The notes below the pieces were generated by a model. That model ran no database searches. It saw only the letters and a program-made list of their open reading frames with translations, and was not told the DNA's origin. Of a stretch of DNA of 64,000 bases, positions 55,151 to 64,000 are shown piece by piece. The translations under genes and the position numbers were made by a program. Positions within the stretch are counted from its first letter, which is position 1. The number at the start of each line of letters is the position of its first letter. This DNA comes from Candidatus Melainabacteria bacterium. GTDB lineage: Bacteria > Cyanobacteriota > Vampirovibrionia > Obscuribacterales > Obscuribacteraceae. The stretch spans positions 372,001-436,000 of the forward strand of contig QKMZ01000001.1 of assembly GCA_003242885.1 (NCBI GenBank), written 5' to 3'.

Positions 55151-58012
55151 TTGCCAACCAGTACGAGCAACTCAAGACCGACCAGGGAAGCCGAGCTTTC
55201 CGCGTTGCGGCGCGCTGTCATCGTAGAGAGGCGGGCACGTTACGCTGACTTCCAGGGTAAGCGCACGACCTTTTCCACCTTCATGCGCATGACTGCAGAG
55301 CGTCTTACCCGACGGTTTCCAATGGAAACGGTTTGGGTCACGGTTCGTGCGCTATTCAGGCAATATCCGAATGTGGATGTGGCGACCAGAATTTCCATTA
55401 TTCGCCGCACTGAAGAACTTATAGGACCGCTTCTGGAGACTGCTGAGGAGCGCGAGACGGCGACTGCAGACATCGGTGACATAGATGATGATTCCGTTGC
55501 AATGACCGGCGGCAGTGAGCACGCTGATGAGTCGTCTGGTGACTCTGCTAGTAAAGCGGTTTGCGAATTGGCAGGCGGATCTACAAAAGTTCGTGACATT
55601 AATCGACCCGCGTCGGACTACAACGATACGAAATCAAGCAAAGAGAAGGCTGTAAAGTACTCGCATTCGACGTCAAGCAATCAGTCTTCGCCTCAAAAAT
55701 CTAAAAGTTCAGTTACAAATGCAGAGAATTCATCTGAAAAAAAATCGTTGGGTCAAACCAAGACAAACGGACGTCATGTTGTTTCAGAACCTGCTCAAAC
55801 AACCAGTATTGAGCCAGGCGAAAAACAAAGTACCGTTACTAGTTCAAGCGCCCCGGCTGACAAGTCAAAAAAACACAGCAATGATCCCAACGAGGTTGGC
55901 GTTCAATTTGTAAAAGGTGTTGGACCAAAGATTGCCGCGCTGCTGAAAAATCTTGGCATCGAAACTGCCGCTGACCTTTTGCGTCACTATCCGCGAAAAC
56001 ATTTGGATTTTCAAAATCGTCTTCCCATCCGCCAGTTGAAGATTGGAATGGAAGCCACCGTATTTGCTCAAATCAGACAGGTGTCTGCGTATCAATCGAA
56101 GCGCAGCAACATTTCAATTGTGAATGTTGTCCTTTCGGATGGCACCGGAAGTCTATCGATAACACGTTTCATCGGCGGCAAAGGCAACAAATATCTGCTT
56201 GACCGGTATAAAGATCAATTTCCGAAAGGCGCAACCGTTATAGCTTCCGGAGTGGTTGAACGCGATAAGTATTCAAATAAGCTCGCACTTAAGAATGCTG
56301 AAGTTGAAATTCTTGGAGTTCTTGACGAGGGCGGCGGGATTGAAGACCTGCAAAGTCAAAGCATTCACCTCGGTCGCCTGGTTCCCGTTTATGCCCTCAC
56401 CGAAGGGCTTAGCCTGCGGTATTTGCGCAACGTCATCAAGAATGCGCTGGATGCTTTTGGCGATCATTTAGAAGATCCAGTCCCAGCAGACATCAGACAA
56501 AAATTGAACCTGATGGATCTGCGCACGGCGCTCACAAACATGCATTTCCCTGAGGTGCCTGAGCAGAAAGATGAAGCCAGGCGACGTCTGGTCTTTGATG
56601 AACTGTTTCAGATACAACTTTTGCTTGCTCGCCGGCGCTATAAATTTGAGCAAACTGAAAACGCGCTGTCGATTGAGCTTGTTGAAAATGGCTTGGTTAA
56701 GGCGCTTGTAGAAAAGCTGCCGTTTTCACTCACTAAGGCTCAGTTGAGGGTGTTCGGTGAAATCGGTAGAGATTTGGCTTCATCTAAGCCTATGCACCGC
56801 CTTGTCCAGGGTGATGTCGGCTCCGGAAAAACCATTGTCGCCATGATGGCCTGTTTGGTTGCTGTCGACAACAACTTTCAGGCCGTGGTTATGGCGCCCA
56901 CTGAAATTCTTGCTGAGCAGCACTACAAGCAGTTTAAAGAGCGGCTTGCACCGCTCGGTTTGAGAGTTGGATTTGTTGTTGGAAAACAAGGCGCTAAGGA
57001 GCGCCGAGAGGTGTTGCAAGACATTCGCTCTGGTCAGGTTCATGTTGCTGTCGGAACTCATGCGCTGTTGGAAGATGCAGTTGAGTTTCCCAATCTCGGC
57101 TTAATTGTCATTGATGAACAGCATCGTTTTGGGGTAAAGCAGCGTGCACGTTTGAAAGCGAAGAGTATGACGCCGGAGCTTCTGACCATGACGGCAACGC
57201 CGATTCCCAGAACGTTGGCGCTGACCATGCATGGAGATCTCGATGTTTCCGAAATCGATGAACTGCCACCTGGCAGAAAGCCGGTTGAGACCAAATTGCT
57301 TCGCCCTTCTGAGAAGAAGCAAGCGTATACCCTGATGAAGGAGCAGATTGAAAAGGGGCGACAAGCCTATATTGTCTTCCCTCTCATTGAAGAGTCTGAG
57401 AGCCTTTCTGCGAAGGCTGCTACTCAGGAATACGAGAAGCTTAAAGATGGAGTCTTCAAGGAATTCAAGCTCGGTTTGATGCACGGCAAACTCAAACCGC
57501 AAGAGAAAGACGAGATTATGGATCGCTTTCGCAAAGGCGAGTTCCACATTCTTGTTTCTACAACAGTTATTGAAGTTGGTGTTGATGTCCCCAACTCCAC
57601 AGTAATGATGATTGAAAACGCGGACCGCTTCGGCTTGGCACAGTTGCACCAGTTGCGTGGACGTGTCGGTCGAGGTGCTGATCAATCTTATTGTTTCCTC
57701 GTAGCAGATATGAAGTCAGAGCAAACGCGACATCGTTTGGAAATCATGGAGCAAACTAACGATGGTTTCGTTGTCGCCGAGCGTGACCTGGAGATCCGCG
57801 GACCAGGAGAGTTTACCGGCTATAGACAGAGTGGTTTGCCGGACATGATTCTTGCTGATTTGGTAAAGGACACTCCGATTTTGGAAGACGCGCGCAACAC
57901 CGCAATTGAGCTTGTTAAGCGCGATCCGGAGCTGACCAGTTGTCCTGCTCTTTTGAAAAACATAGAACGCAAAATGTCTTCGATTGAAGGGGATCTTGTT
58001 CGTTCGGGATGA
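55151..58012 (+). CDS. recG: ATP-dependent DNA helicase RecG with long N-terminal extension
   Basis: 953 residues, against about 690 in E. coli. Residues 1-110 are helical and Arg-rich, and 110-245 are a Ser/Lys/Glu-rich low-complexity linker. The RecG wedge domain (FVKGVGPKIAALLKNLGIET) follows, then the helicase with GDVGSGKT, DEQH and QLRGRVGRG. RecG remodels stalled replication forks. Extended RecG forms are known in cyanobacteria. The start is TTG 55151 with AGG upstream; no better start lies before the helical region. Its last codons are inside a 73-bp repeat. Confidence 0.93.
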   Translation: MPTSTSNSRPTREAELSALRRAVIVERRARYADFQGKRTTFSTFMRMTAERLTRRFPMETVWVTVRALFRQYPNVDVATRISIIRRTEELIGPLLETAEERETATADIGDIDDDSVAMTGGSEHADESSGDSASKAVCELAGGSTKVRDINRPASDYNDTKSSKEKAVKYSHSTSSNQSSPQKSKSSVTNAENSSEKKSLGQTKTNGRHVVSEPAQTTSIEPGEKQSTVTSSSAPADKSKKHSNDPNEVGVQFVKGVGPKIAALLKNLGIETAADLLRHYPRKHLDFQNRLPIRQLKIGMEATVFAQIRQVSAYQSKRSNISIVNVVLSDGTGSLSITRFIGGKGNKYLLDRYKDQFPKGATVIASGVVERDKYSNKLALKNAEVEILGVLDEGGGIEDLQSQSIHLGRLVPVYALTEGLSLRYLRNVIKNALDAFGDHLEDPVPADIRQKLNLMDLRTALTNMHFPEVPEQKDEARRRLVFDELFQIQLLLARRRYKFEQTENALSIELVENGLVKALVEKLPFSLTKAQLRVFGEIGRDLASSKPMHRLVQGDVGSGKTIVAMMACLVAVDNNFQAVVMAPTEILAEQHYKQFKERLAPLGLRVGFVVGKQGAKERREVLQDIRSGQVHVAVGTHALLEDAVEFPNLGLIVIDEQHRFGVKQRARLKAKSMTPELLTMTATPIPRTLALTMHGDLDVSEIDELPPGRKPVETKLLRPSEKKQAYTLMKEQIEKGRQAYIVFPLIEESESLSAKAATQEYEKLKDGVFKEFKLGLMHGKLKPQEKDEIMDRFRKGEFHILVSTTVIEVGVDVPNSTVMMIENADRFGLAQLHQLRGRVGRGADQSYCFLVADMKSEQTRHRLEIMEQTNDGFVVAERDLEIRGPGEFTGYRQSGLPDMILADLVKDTPILEDARNTAIELVKRDPELTSCPALLKNIERKMSSIEGDLVRSG

Positions 58013-58144
58013 GGGCCGGAGCGCCGGCTTCCAGCCGGCATTTGAAGTTTAGAACTTTAGTTTATGAACTTTTCGTTCGGGATGAGGGCCGGAGCGCCGG
58101 CTTCCAGCCGGCATTTGAAATTTAGAACTTTAGTTTATGAACTC
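57999..58144. repeat. tandem 73-bp repeat containing REP palindromes
   Basis: Two copies, 57999-58071 and 58072-58144, differing at only a couple of bases. Each contains a REP palindrome GCCGGCT-TCC-AGCCGGC (58023-58039 and 58096-58112) within a GGCCGGAGCGC context. The first copy includes the last 14 nt of recG, so the second carries a duplicate of the recG end. Confidence 0.9.
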
Positions 58145-58254
58145 TAAGGTGTTTAGGCTTTGAGTCTTTTGCAATTTGGGGCTTTGCCTCATTGAACTTT
58201 TTACTTTTGAAACTCGTCCATTAAAGACGCGTTTTCTGAAAGTGAGGTTTTGTC

Positions 58255-58896
58255 ATGAGCAAAAAAGTAATTCTTGATAGTGGAGAGGATATCGGTTCAA
58301 TTCATTCTAGATTTCACTCGCGCGGTTATCTACCGCATTGTGAATTTTCCTTAGAACCGCAGATGTTGACCTTCAACCTTCATGACTCAATTCCACAGCC
58401 TGTCCTCACGGTTCTAACGGAAGAACTAGACATTCTCCGTCGACTAGAACAACAAACAAAGCGTTGCACAAAGATTGAAGACTTGCTGGATAGAGGATTG
58501 GGAAGCTGCGCTTTATCCGATCCCTCAATTGCGCAAATTACGGAGCAGGCAATGGGTTTCTTCGATGAGCAGCGCTATAAATTACATGCCTGGGTTATTA
58601 TGCCGAATCATGTGCACGTTCTTCTTACTCCAAAAAAAGAGCATTCGATCGCAAGTATAGTTCACTCTTGGAAGTCGTTTACGTCGAATCGTGCAAACAA
58701 GATCTTAGGGCGAAGTGGAGCGTTTTGGCAGCGCGAATATTTTGACAGAAAGATTCGCAACGACAAACACTTTGAAGATGCGCTGAACTACATTCACAAT
58801 AATCCGGTCAAAGCAGGACTATGCGTATCTCCTGAATTGTGGATGTTTAGTAGTGCTTCTGCTTCCTCTAAGTTACGAGAAGACGCAAAAAAATAA
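58255..58896 (+). CDS. REP-associated tyrosine transposase (RAYT)
   Basis: 213 residues of the Y1 (IS200-like) transposase family. The HUH motif is PNHVHVLL, and the catalytic Tyr lies in the FWQREYFDRKIRN or ALNYIHNNPVKAG region, both typical of RAYTs. GAGG stands before the ATG. The gene is bracketed by direct REP copies upstream and inverted REP copies just after its stop, the expected arrangement for a RAYT and its substrates. Confidence 0.92.
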   Translation: MSKKVILDSGEDIGSIHSRFHSRGYLPHCEFSLEPQMLTFNLHDSIPQPVLTVLTEELDILRRLEQQTKRCTKIEDLLDRGLGSCALSDPSIAQITEQAMGFFDEQRYKLHAWVIMPNHVHVLLTPKKEHSIASIVHSWKSFTSNRANKILGRSGAFWQREYFDRKIRNDKHFEDALNYIHNNPVKAGLCVSPELWMFSSASASSKLREDAKK

Positions 58897-58897
58897 A

Positions 58898-58967
58898 ATG
58901 CCGGCTGGAAGCCAGCGCTCCGGCCGGGCTAATGAGAGAAATGCCGGCTGAAAGCCCGGTTCTCCAC
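58898..58967 (-). repeat. inverted REP copies downstream of the RAYT gene
   Basis: 58898-58925 is an inverted copy of the REP unit, differing by one base from the copies at 58014 and 58087. A second, more diverged copy follows at 58941-58967. They start 2 nt after the transposase stop codon. Confidence 0.88.
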
Positions 58968-58978
58968 TAAAGCTTCGC

Positions 58979-59941
58979 TTACCTAAAGCGGAGCTTTAGT
59001 TTGTTCAAAATGCTGTCGGTGTCGACGTGTTGCTTGATGCGATCTGTGAGCCCACGCACTTCATCTTTCACTGACTGTGAAGTTACTCCTGCAAGTGCAC
59101 ACGTCATAAGCGAATGAACTTGATACTCATAGTCTTCATTGAGGGCCATCATTAGCTCTGGAATGTTTTCTATGCGAAAGATGCGCCAATCACCGAAGGA
59201 ATTGTTTGGGTACATTCCCAGGTTTACGATAATTTCTTTGCCGCCTTTCGGGCTATTGAACTTAAATCCAACAATTGATCTTGGATATCCCTTCTCGTCT
59301 TTGATCGTTTTCCACCCTGTTACACCGCGGAAGTTGTCTTTGGTGAAGCCGTATTCATCTATAAGTAATTTTGCTTGAAACCCAATAATCTGCGGCGGAG
59401 ATCCAAGTAGCTTTCCTGTGATTGTTTTTGGTTGTTGTCTTGCACACGCTGTGAGTCGCATGTATGTTTCGTTTTTGAGCCGACCGGTTTCACGACCAAG
59501 CTCTCGTCCTGCGGCTTGAAAAAAGCCTTGTAAATCTTTTGCCTTTGGCACTTCACCCGCAATCACTGCATCAGGACCATAATTCAACCGCTGCCCTGTA
59601 TATCTTCCTTCCTGCGCACTGGTGTTTTGTATTGCAAATCGAATCTTATTGATCAGTTGCGAGCGCAAACTGTCTTTTGCAAGGGCAAGTGCTTCTTCAC
59701 CAGTTGCGCGTTGAAGCGATGTGAGTCCTGGTGTGGTGCTCGCTGGTTTCATTAACAAGTCATCGATCAAATTGTCAACAAACTGATCGATATCAACCCG
59801 TTTTTCAAAGCCTTCCAAATCATGTCTGGCTGCGGCGATACCCGCTTCTTGAATGGCATACATTGGCGTCGACATCCAGTACAGGTATCCGCCCAGTCCG
59901 AGCAGTATCAAACCAAGGCAAACAAAAATTAGAATCTTCAC
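58979..59941 (-). CDS. DUF2939-like membrane-anchored protein
   Basis: 320 residues. The N-terminal transmembrane helix (ILIFVCLGLILLGLGGYLYW) is followed by a region resembling DUF2939 (PMYAIQEAGIAAARHDLEGF, then VDIDQFVDNLIDDLL). The rest is soluble and extracytoplasmic, with a beta-rich C-terminal half. Function unknown. Its start lies 4 nt after the stop of the large TPR gene, so the two form one operon. Confidence 0.75.
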   Translation of the reverse strand: MKILIFVCLGLILLGLGGYLYWMSTPMYAIQEAGIAAARHDLEGFEKRVDIDQFVDNLIDDLLMKPASTTPGLTSLQRATGEEALALAKDSLRSQLINKIRFAIQNTSAQEGRYTGQRLNYGPDAVIAGEVPKAKDLQGFFQAAGRELGRETGRLKNETYMRLTACARQQPKTITGKLLGSPPQIIGFQAKLLIDEYGFTKDNFRGVTGWKTIKDEKGYPRSIVGFKFNSPKGGKEIIVNLGMYPNNSFGDWRIFRIENIPELMMALNEDYEYQVHSLMTCALAGVTSQSVKDEVRGLTDRIKQHVDTDSILNKLKLRFR

Positions 59942-59945
59942 GGCG

Positions 59946-61988
59946 CTAGTTTCTTGCTGAGTCGCCTTCAGAGACCTTTTCCATCTGCGGCGCTACGCCA
60001 GGTCCGAGGGCTTGTTTGAGTTTATCCAAACTCTCTTTAGCCGCTTGAATATAAGGACCATCGGGATCCAATTTTACATATTTCTCGTAAGATGCAACCG
60101 CGTCTTGCTGATCGCCTTTTGCCTGATAGATCATGCCGAGCGCATAATAGGCATTTGCGTAATTGGGATCGATTTTGATGGCGCGATTGTATTCAATGAC
60201 CGCGTCATCCGGTCTTTCCATGCCCATCAACGCAACGCCCAGATTGTAGTGCGCAAGCGAGTTTTCGGGCTGCATTTGGATTGCTTTCACGTAAGCATCT
60301 TGTGCAGCTTGATAGGCCTTTTGCCCAAGATAGATGTTGCCGACATTTATATTGGCTTCTACCAAATTCGGATTTATTTCCAATGCTTTCTTGTACTGAC
60401 CCAATGCGGCGGTCAATTCTTTATTGCGCTCAAGCGCCAATCCAAGGTCGTTATAAGCATCTGCAGAACGAGGATTTACTTGAACAATTTGTTGATACGC
60501 TTCAATCGACTGCGCGCGTTTTCCTTGTTGTTCGAGATTTTCTGCAAGCAATTCTAGTACCGCTACGTCTTCTGGATTCTTCGCGAGAAGCTGACGGTAA
60601 GTAACTTCCGCTTTGTCGGCCATACCAGTTTGTCCATTCAAACTTGCCAGTGCAAGAATTGTGTTTCTGTCCGTGGGAGAAAGTCCGATCGCAGAATCAA
60701 GAGCAGAACGTGCACCAGCAAAGTCTTTTAACTTCATGAGCGTGTTGCCCAATTCTAAAAACGCTGCCGGATCTGTTCCGTCAATACTCAAACCTTGTCT
60801 GTAATACTCAACGGCAGTCGGTAGGTTGCCACCCAACAAATAGTTTCTACCCAAGTTGATCATCGCAGTGCCGTCATTAGGATTCGCGGCAATAACAGCT
60901 TTGAATTCGTTTTCAGCATCTGCCAATTTACCTTGCTTCTGTCTGATGATACCCAGGTTGTAGTGAGCGTTGACGAAATCAGGCTTGATGCGAACAACTT
61001 GCGTGAATGCGTCGGCGGCGCCATCAAGGTCGCCAGTCAACTGCAGAATGTAGCCCATGCTGTAAGCGCTGTCCGAGTCAGAAGGATTGATTCTGATCGC
61101 TGTGCGATATTCCCCGACCGCTTTGTTGAACTCTTTTAGTTTGGTGTAAACATCACCTAGCTGGGCATGCCATTCACCCTTATTGTCATTGAGTTGCAGT
61201 GCCGCTCTCAACTCATTTGCAGCTTCGGTGTATTTGCCGCGCATTGAAAGAGTGCTGGCGAGCAAAGCATGCACATCTGGTACTTTCGGATCGATTTTGA
61301 CAGCGCGCGCAAAGGCGTCTGTTGCGCCGTCAATATCCTTTTGAGCCAAAAGGCAATTAGCCAGGTTGTATTGCATGGAGAAGTTGTTTGGCTCGTGCGC
61401 CAGAATGCGCTTATACTCCTGCGACGCGGCCGCGAACTGACCTTTGTCTTGCAGTGAGGCGGCTAGTTGTGAGCGGGCTCTGAGGTGGTCGGGATAATTT
61501 TCGACCACGCGCCGAAGCTCATTAATTGCGCTGTCCAGATTGCCCTGAATGCGATGTGCGATACCAAGGTTGAGGTAGAACAATGGAATGTCAGGTCGGA
61601 GCTTGATGGCTTCTTCATATTGCTGAATTGCTTCGTCCAATTCGCCTTGACTTTGTAAAAGCGAACCGAGCGACTCGCGGGCAAACGCGTCATAGGGGCG
61701 AAGTGAGATAGCGCGTCTGTATTCGGCTATAGCGTCATCCACATCACCGTGTTGGTGAAGAACAGCAGCCAAGCTCAAATGCACCAGTGGATCTTCCGGG
61801 CAGTTCAATGCAAGCGCCTTAAACGCGCTGAGAGCATTGTCTAAATCGCCCTTCTTGAAGAAGGTCACGCCTTGATAGTACTGCTCCAGCATAGGCTTGG
61901 ACATGCCAGCGCTTTCTTTGTCTGCGGCCAATGCCGCTGGGACTGCAAGAGCTATCGAGATTGCCAGAAGGACCGATATCTGCCTCAC
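59946..61988 (-). CDS. exported large TPR protein
   Basis: 680 residues. A signal peptide (VRQISVLLAISIALAVPAAL) precedes about 17 consecutive TPR units with the canonical 34-residue spacing (LGSLLQSQGELDEAIQQYEE, YNDLGLALERNKELTAALGQ, NVGNIYLGQKAYQAAQDAYV and many more). It is essentially a pure TPR solenoid, presumably an extracytoplasmic scaffold. The GTG at 61988 follows GAGGAG at 7-nt spacing; the longer frame to 62033 would displace the signal peptide. Confidence 0.9.
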   Translation of the reverse strand: MRQISVLLAISIALAVPAALAADKESAGMSKPMLEQYYQGVTFFKKGDLDNALSAFKALALNCPEDPLVHLSLAAVLHQHGDVDDAIAEYRRAISLRPYDAFARESLGSLLQSQGELDEAIQQYEEAIKLRPDIPLFYLNLGIAHRIQGNLDSAINELRRVVENYPDHLRARSQLAASLQDKGQFAAASQEYKRILAHEPNNFSMQYNLANCLLAQKDIDGATDAFARAVKIDPKVPDVHALLASTLSMRGKYTEAANELRAALQLNDNKGEWHAQLGDVYTKLKEFNKAVGEYRTAIRINPSDSDSAYSMGYILQLTGDLDGAADAFTQVVRIKPDFVNAHYNLGIIRQKQGKLADAENEFKAVIAANPNDGTAMINLGRNYLLGGNLPTAVEYYRQGLSIDGTDPAAFLELGNTLMKLKDFAGARSALDSAIGLSPTDRNTILALASLNGQTGMADKAEVTYRQLLAKNPEDVAVLELLAENLEQQGKRAQSIEAYQQIVQVNPRSADAYNDLGLALERNKELTAALGQYKKALEINPNLVEANINVGNIYLGQKAYQAAQDAYVKAIQMQPENSLAHYNLGVALMGMERPDDAVIEYNRAIKIDPNYANAYYALGMIYQAKGDQQDAVASYEKYVKLDPDGPYIQAAKESLDKLKQALGPGVAPQMEKVSEGDSARN

Positions 61989-62370
61989 CTTTTCACTCCT
62001 CAACGCTGTTTGACAACGTGGAATCCAAATCAAAATTCAGTTGCGGTGCCATTCAAGGTCACAAAGACATTATTATGACCGATGATGCTCGGCTAAGAAA
62101 CCCATCGTTACTAAATTGCATGCTTTTCAAGGGGTGTCCGCTTGTTGGTTCTATCACCGAGAAAGCAGTCCAAGCCTAGTATTGCGACGATTTCCAAAGT
62201 TTCGAGCTATGACACACTGCACCAAAATTCTAGTAATTCTGTAGGACTGCGAGGATGTTCCACAGATCTTGTGACAGCAGGAACAGAAAAATGTTTCTGA
62301 CTTGCCGACATTTCAGAAGCGAAATAATAATGTGGTTGACTGTTGGTTCTGTACGGAAGTGCTTTGACGC
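61989..62370. other. gene-free interval upstream of the TPR operon
   Basis: 382 bp. Short frames (for example a 34-codon frame at 62077) have no binding sites. The TPR promoter must lie in the left part. No RNA or repeat is recognised. Confidence 0.5.
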
Positions 62371-64000
62371 TCAAGCGGTTGGCTGGGGCTGCTCTCCTGC
62401 TTTTTTCTTCCTTGTAAAGACCATAATGAGGAGGAGCATGGACAGCGTACCGATAGAAAGCCCTGACCCAAGATAGAAGCTTAAGGGGCGATAAGAAAAC
62501 TCCACGGTATGTTTTCCAGCCGTTACTGCAACGCCGCGCATCACATAATTCGTACACACGATTGGTGCTTTCTTCCCGTCAACTGTTGCTTCCCAGCCAG
62601 GGTAAAAATAGTCGGTGAAGACGAGAAGGGAGTCGGCAGATGCATCGCAGTTGATGCGCACTCTGTTAGGAGAGAGCCGTTCTACCTGTGGAGGTGTTCC
62701 GGTGAAGGAGCCTTCAGTTAATTTGTTGGAGGCGAGCTTTTCAAAAATCTGTTTTTGACCATCGTCCAGAACATCCATTTTTTGAAATATTCTGCAGAAA
62801 TCGGAATCACAAGGCTGCCAGGTTTTATCGTCTATCTCCACTATGGCTGTTCGGCGTGAAGGAAAATTGGCAGACAGAAGTTTTTTCAAGGCTTCCTCAC
62901 CGCTATGAGCAGGCGTGATTTGTCCCACTAAATATGCCTGTGGCAGTGCGGTGGTGTTTCGATAAATGCGAATATGATCTTTGCCAATTTCGTGGAGCAA
63001 TTGAAAGCGTTTTCCATTGACCCGAGCTGACGTTGTATTCGTTCTTGCGATCGTTGTAGGAACAGTCCAGGTGCCAAGGCTATAAACATCGCTGTTCACC
63101 TTTTGACCATCTTTGAGCGTCGAAAGAAATGCAACTTTAGTAGAGTCGAATACTTTTACTGCTACCTGAAATTGTTGATTGGGCTTTAGCGATTCAGGCA
63201 GCGGTGCAGTGAAGTTGAAGCGCGGCCTGAAAAGCCCTCTAATTGGAGTGGTGCCACCAAACCAAATAGGGTTTCCTTTCGTGTCCGAGATGATTGGAAT
63301 AAAACTGTATCTGTCAAAAGGTTTTGCATTCCCTCGAGGAATTTTCGCTTTGCCTTCTGCGGTTGTGAGCTTTGGTCGCTTTTTGTCTTCGTATTGTTTC
63401 AGCACGGAGCGCCCGTTGACATGCCAATCCAAAATTCCGATGACTTCTCGATTTTCAAAATCGATCGAGACTTCAGATGTATTCAACAAAATGCCGTCTT
63501 CAAAATTCACTGGAGCCGATTGCTTGATGGTTGTGTCTTTTTCCAGCTCTTCATCCGAGGAAATAGCAGGTGATAAGCCAATTACGTAAGCAACGCTGAA
63601 CAAGTCAAGCAACTTTGATTGCTCTCTATCTTCAGGCAAGATATTGAAGAAATCCACATGCAATCGCGCCTTTCTCATGAGGTCGTAAAAGCGCTTGTGA
63701 AAAGCTGCGTTATGCTGGGCTAGGCTACGGATTCCATAGACAGCATTGCTGTTCGCTGCTAATACTGAAAAACCTAAAGGTGCTACACGCTCACCAGTCT
63801 CCTGCAAAATTTTGTGCGCGGGTGTCAGCGCAAATTCGAAATTCGGACGCACGGGCAGAGCGTTGCGGCTTACTAAAAGCTCGCTCAAAAGACACAAGCT
63901 GAGAGCTGCTACCGATAGCTGCGTTGCGGAAATTTTTGCGATTCGGTAAATAACGATGCCGGCAACGAACGCTAATGAAATTAAAAGATCCGTTAGCCAA
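62371..64000 (-). CDS. YfhO-like membrane protein, C-terminal part (runs off right edge)
   Basis: 542 residues are visible and the frame stays open to the window edge; the real start lies outside. The first visible residues form a transmembrane helix, and a last helix (LGSGLSIGTLSMLLLIMVF) sits near the C-terminus with a basic end. In between lies a large extracytoplasmic beta-rich domain containing the YfhO-type block DYFYPGWEATVDGKKAPI, with GVAVTAGKHTVEFSYRPLSF. YfhO-family proteins are large membrane proteins linked to cell-surface glycan or lipoteichoic-acid modification; function here is assumed. Confidence 0.8.
   Translation of the reverse strand, partial: WLTDLLISLAFVAGIVIYRIAKISATQLSVAALSLCLLSELLVSRNALPVRPNFEFALTPAHKILQETGERVAPLGFSVLAANSNAVYGIRSLAQHNAAFHKRFYDLMRKARLHVDFFNILPEDREQSKLLDLFSVAYVIGLSPAISSDEELEKDTTIKQSAPVNFEDGILLNTSEVSIDFENREVIGILDWHVNGRSVLKQYEDKKRPKLTTAEGKAKIPRGNAKPFDRYSFIPIISDTKGNPIWFGGTTPIRGLFRPRFNFTAPLPESLKPNQQFQVAVKVFDSTKVAFLSTLKDGQKVNSDVYSLGTWTVPTTIARTNTTSARVNGKRFQLLHEIGKDHIRIYRNTTALPQAYLVGQITPAHSGEEALKKLLSANFPSRRTAIVEIDDKTWQPCDSDFCRIFQKMDVLDDGQKQIFEKLASNKLTEGSFTGTPPQVERLSPNRVRINCDASADSLLVFTDYFYPGWEATVDGKKAPIVCTNYVMRGVAVTAGKHTVEFSYRPLSFYLGSGLSIGTLSMLLLIMVFTRKKKAGEQPQPTA

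Noticed and set aside
62077..62181. 34-codon ATG frame upstream of the TPR operon
   Set aside because: No binding site, no motif, and in the expected promoter region.

Overview
The window is an ordinary bacterial chromosome segment of about 49-50 percent GC (estimated by eye), with no plasmid, phage or CRISPR array. It uses TTG and GTG starts often and has classical AGGAG-type ribosome binding sites. The gene mix is many exported TPR proteins, a Ser/Thr kinase fused to TPRs, a RecG with a long N-terminal extension, a BFN-type nuclease, ComM and a full glyoxylate shunt, with no photosynthesis genes. This suggests a non-photosynthetic relative of the cyanobacteria (Vampirovibrionia/Melainabacteria, Obscuribacter-like). 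That placement is an inference from gene content, not from a phylogeny.

Layout. 1-3.4 kb: edge fragment, an AmrS-type radical SAM enzyme, small exported or membrane proteins, a TPR protein and a YciI-like protein, closed by a clear terminator. 3.5-10.8 kb: a secreted VIT/VWA protein, then a signal-peptide-bearing homologue of phosphorylase kinase alpha/beta subunits immediately followed by a transmembrane Ser/Thr kinase with TPRs. 11-16.8 kb: the glyoxylate locus, aceB-aceA on the minus strand and, divergently, a citrate synthase plus an HTH-citrate synthase fusion; the shared intergenic region carries two copies of a palindromic operator-like motif. 16.8-22.6 kb: small unknown proteins, rpsU (57 codons, TTG start) and an EF-G-like GTPase. 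22.8-30.2 kb: aspS, a TPR lipoprotein, comM, lysC and murA. 30.4-39.2 kb: a lipoprotein cytochrome c, a HerA-like ATPase, tRNA-Leu(GAG), a BFN nuclease, the lspA-rluD-lapA-like cluster, an NTF2-like exported protein and malate dehydrogenase.

39.4-49.4 kb: a PDZ protein, a sugar-isomerase-like TIM barrel next to a GH38 alpha-mannosidase, an exported helical protein, then lipA, a TPR gene and cobS on the minus strand, tpiA and tRNA-Ser(GGA). 49.8-58 kb: prfA-prmC-hslO, two paralogous MglA-like GTPases on either side of rpmB, and recG. 58-59 kb: a REP-associated tyrosine transposase (RAYT) bracketed by direct and inverted REP palindromes, one pair being a 73-bp tandem duplication that captured the last codons of recG. 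59-64 kb: a small membrane-anchored protein, a 680-residue TPR protein and the C-terminal part of a YfhO-like membrane protein that runs off the window.

The most interesting points are the citrate synthase pair with complementary active-site substitutions beside a duplicated operator, the bacterial phosphorylase-kinase-like gene pair, the RAYT/REP cluster, and the two MglA-like GTPases without visible partners. No searches were run; all family calls come from motifs read in the sequence.
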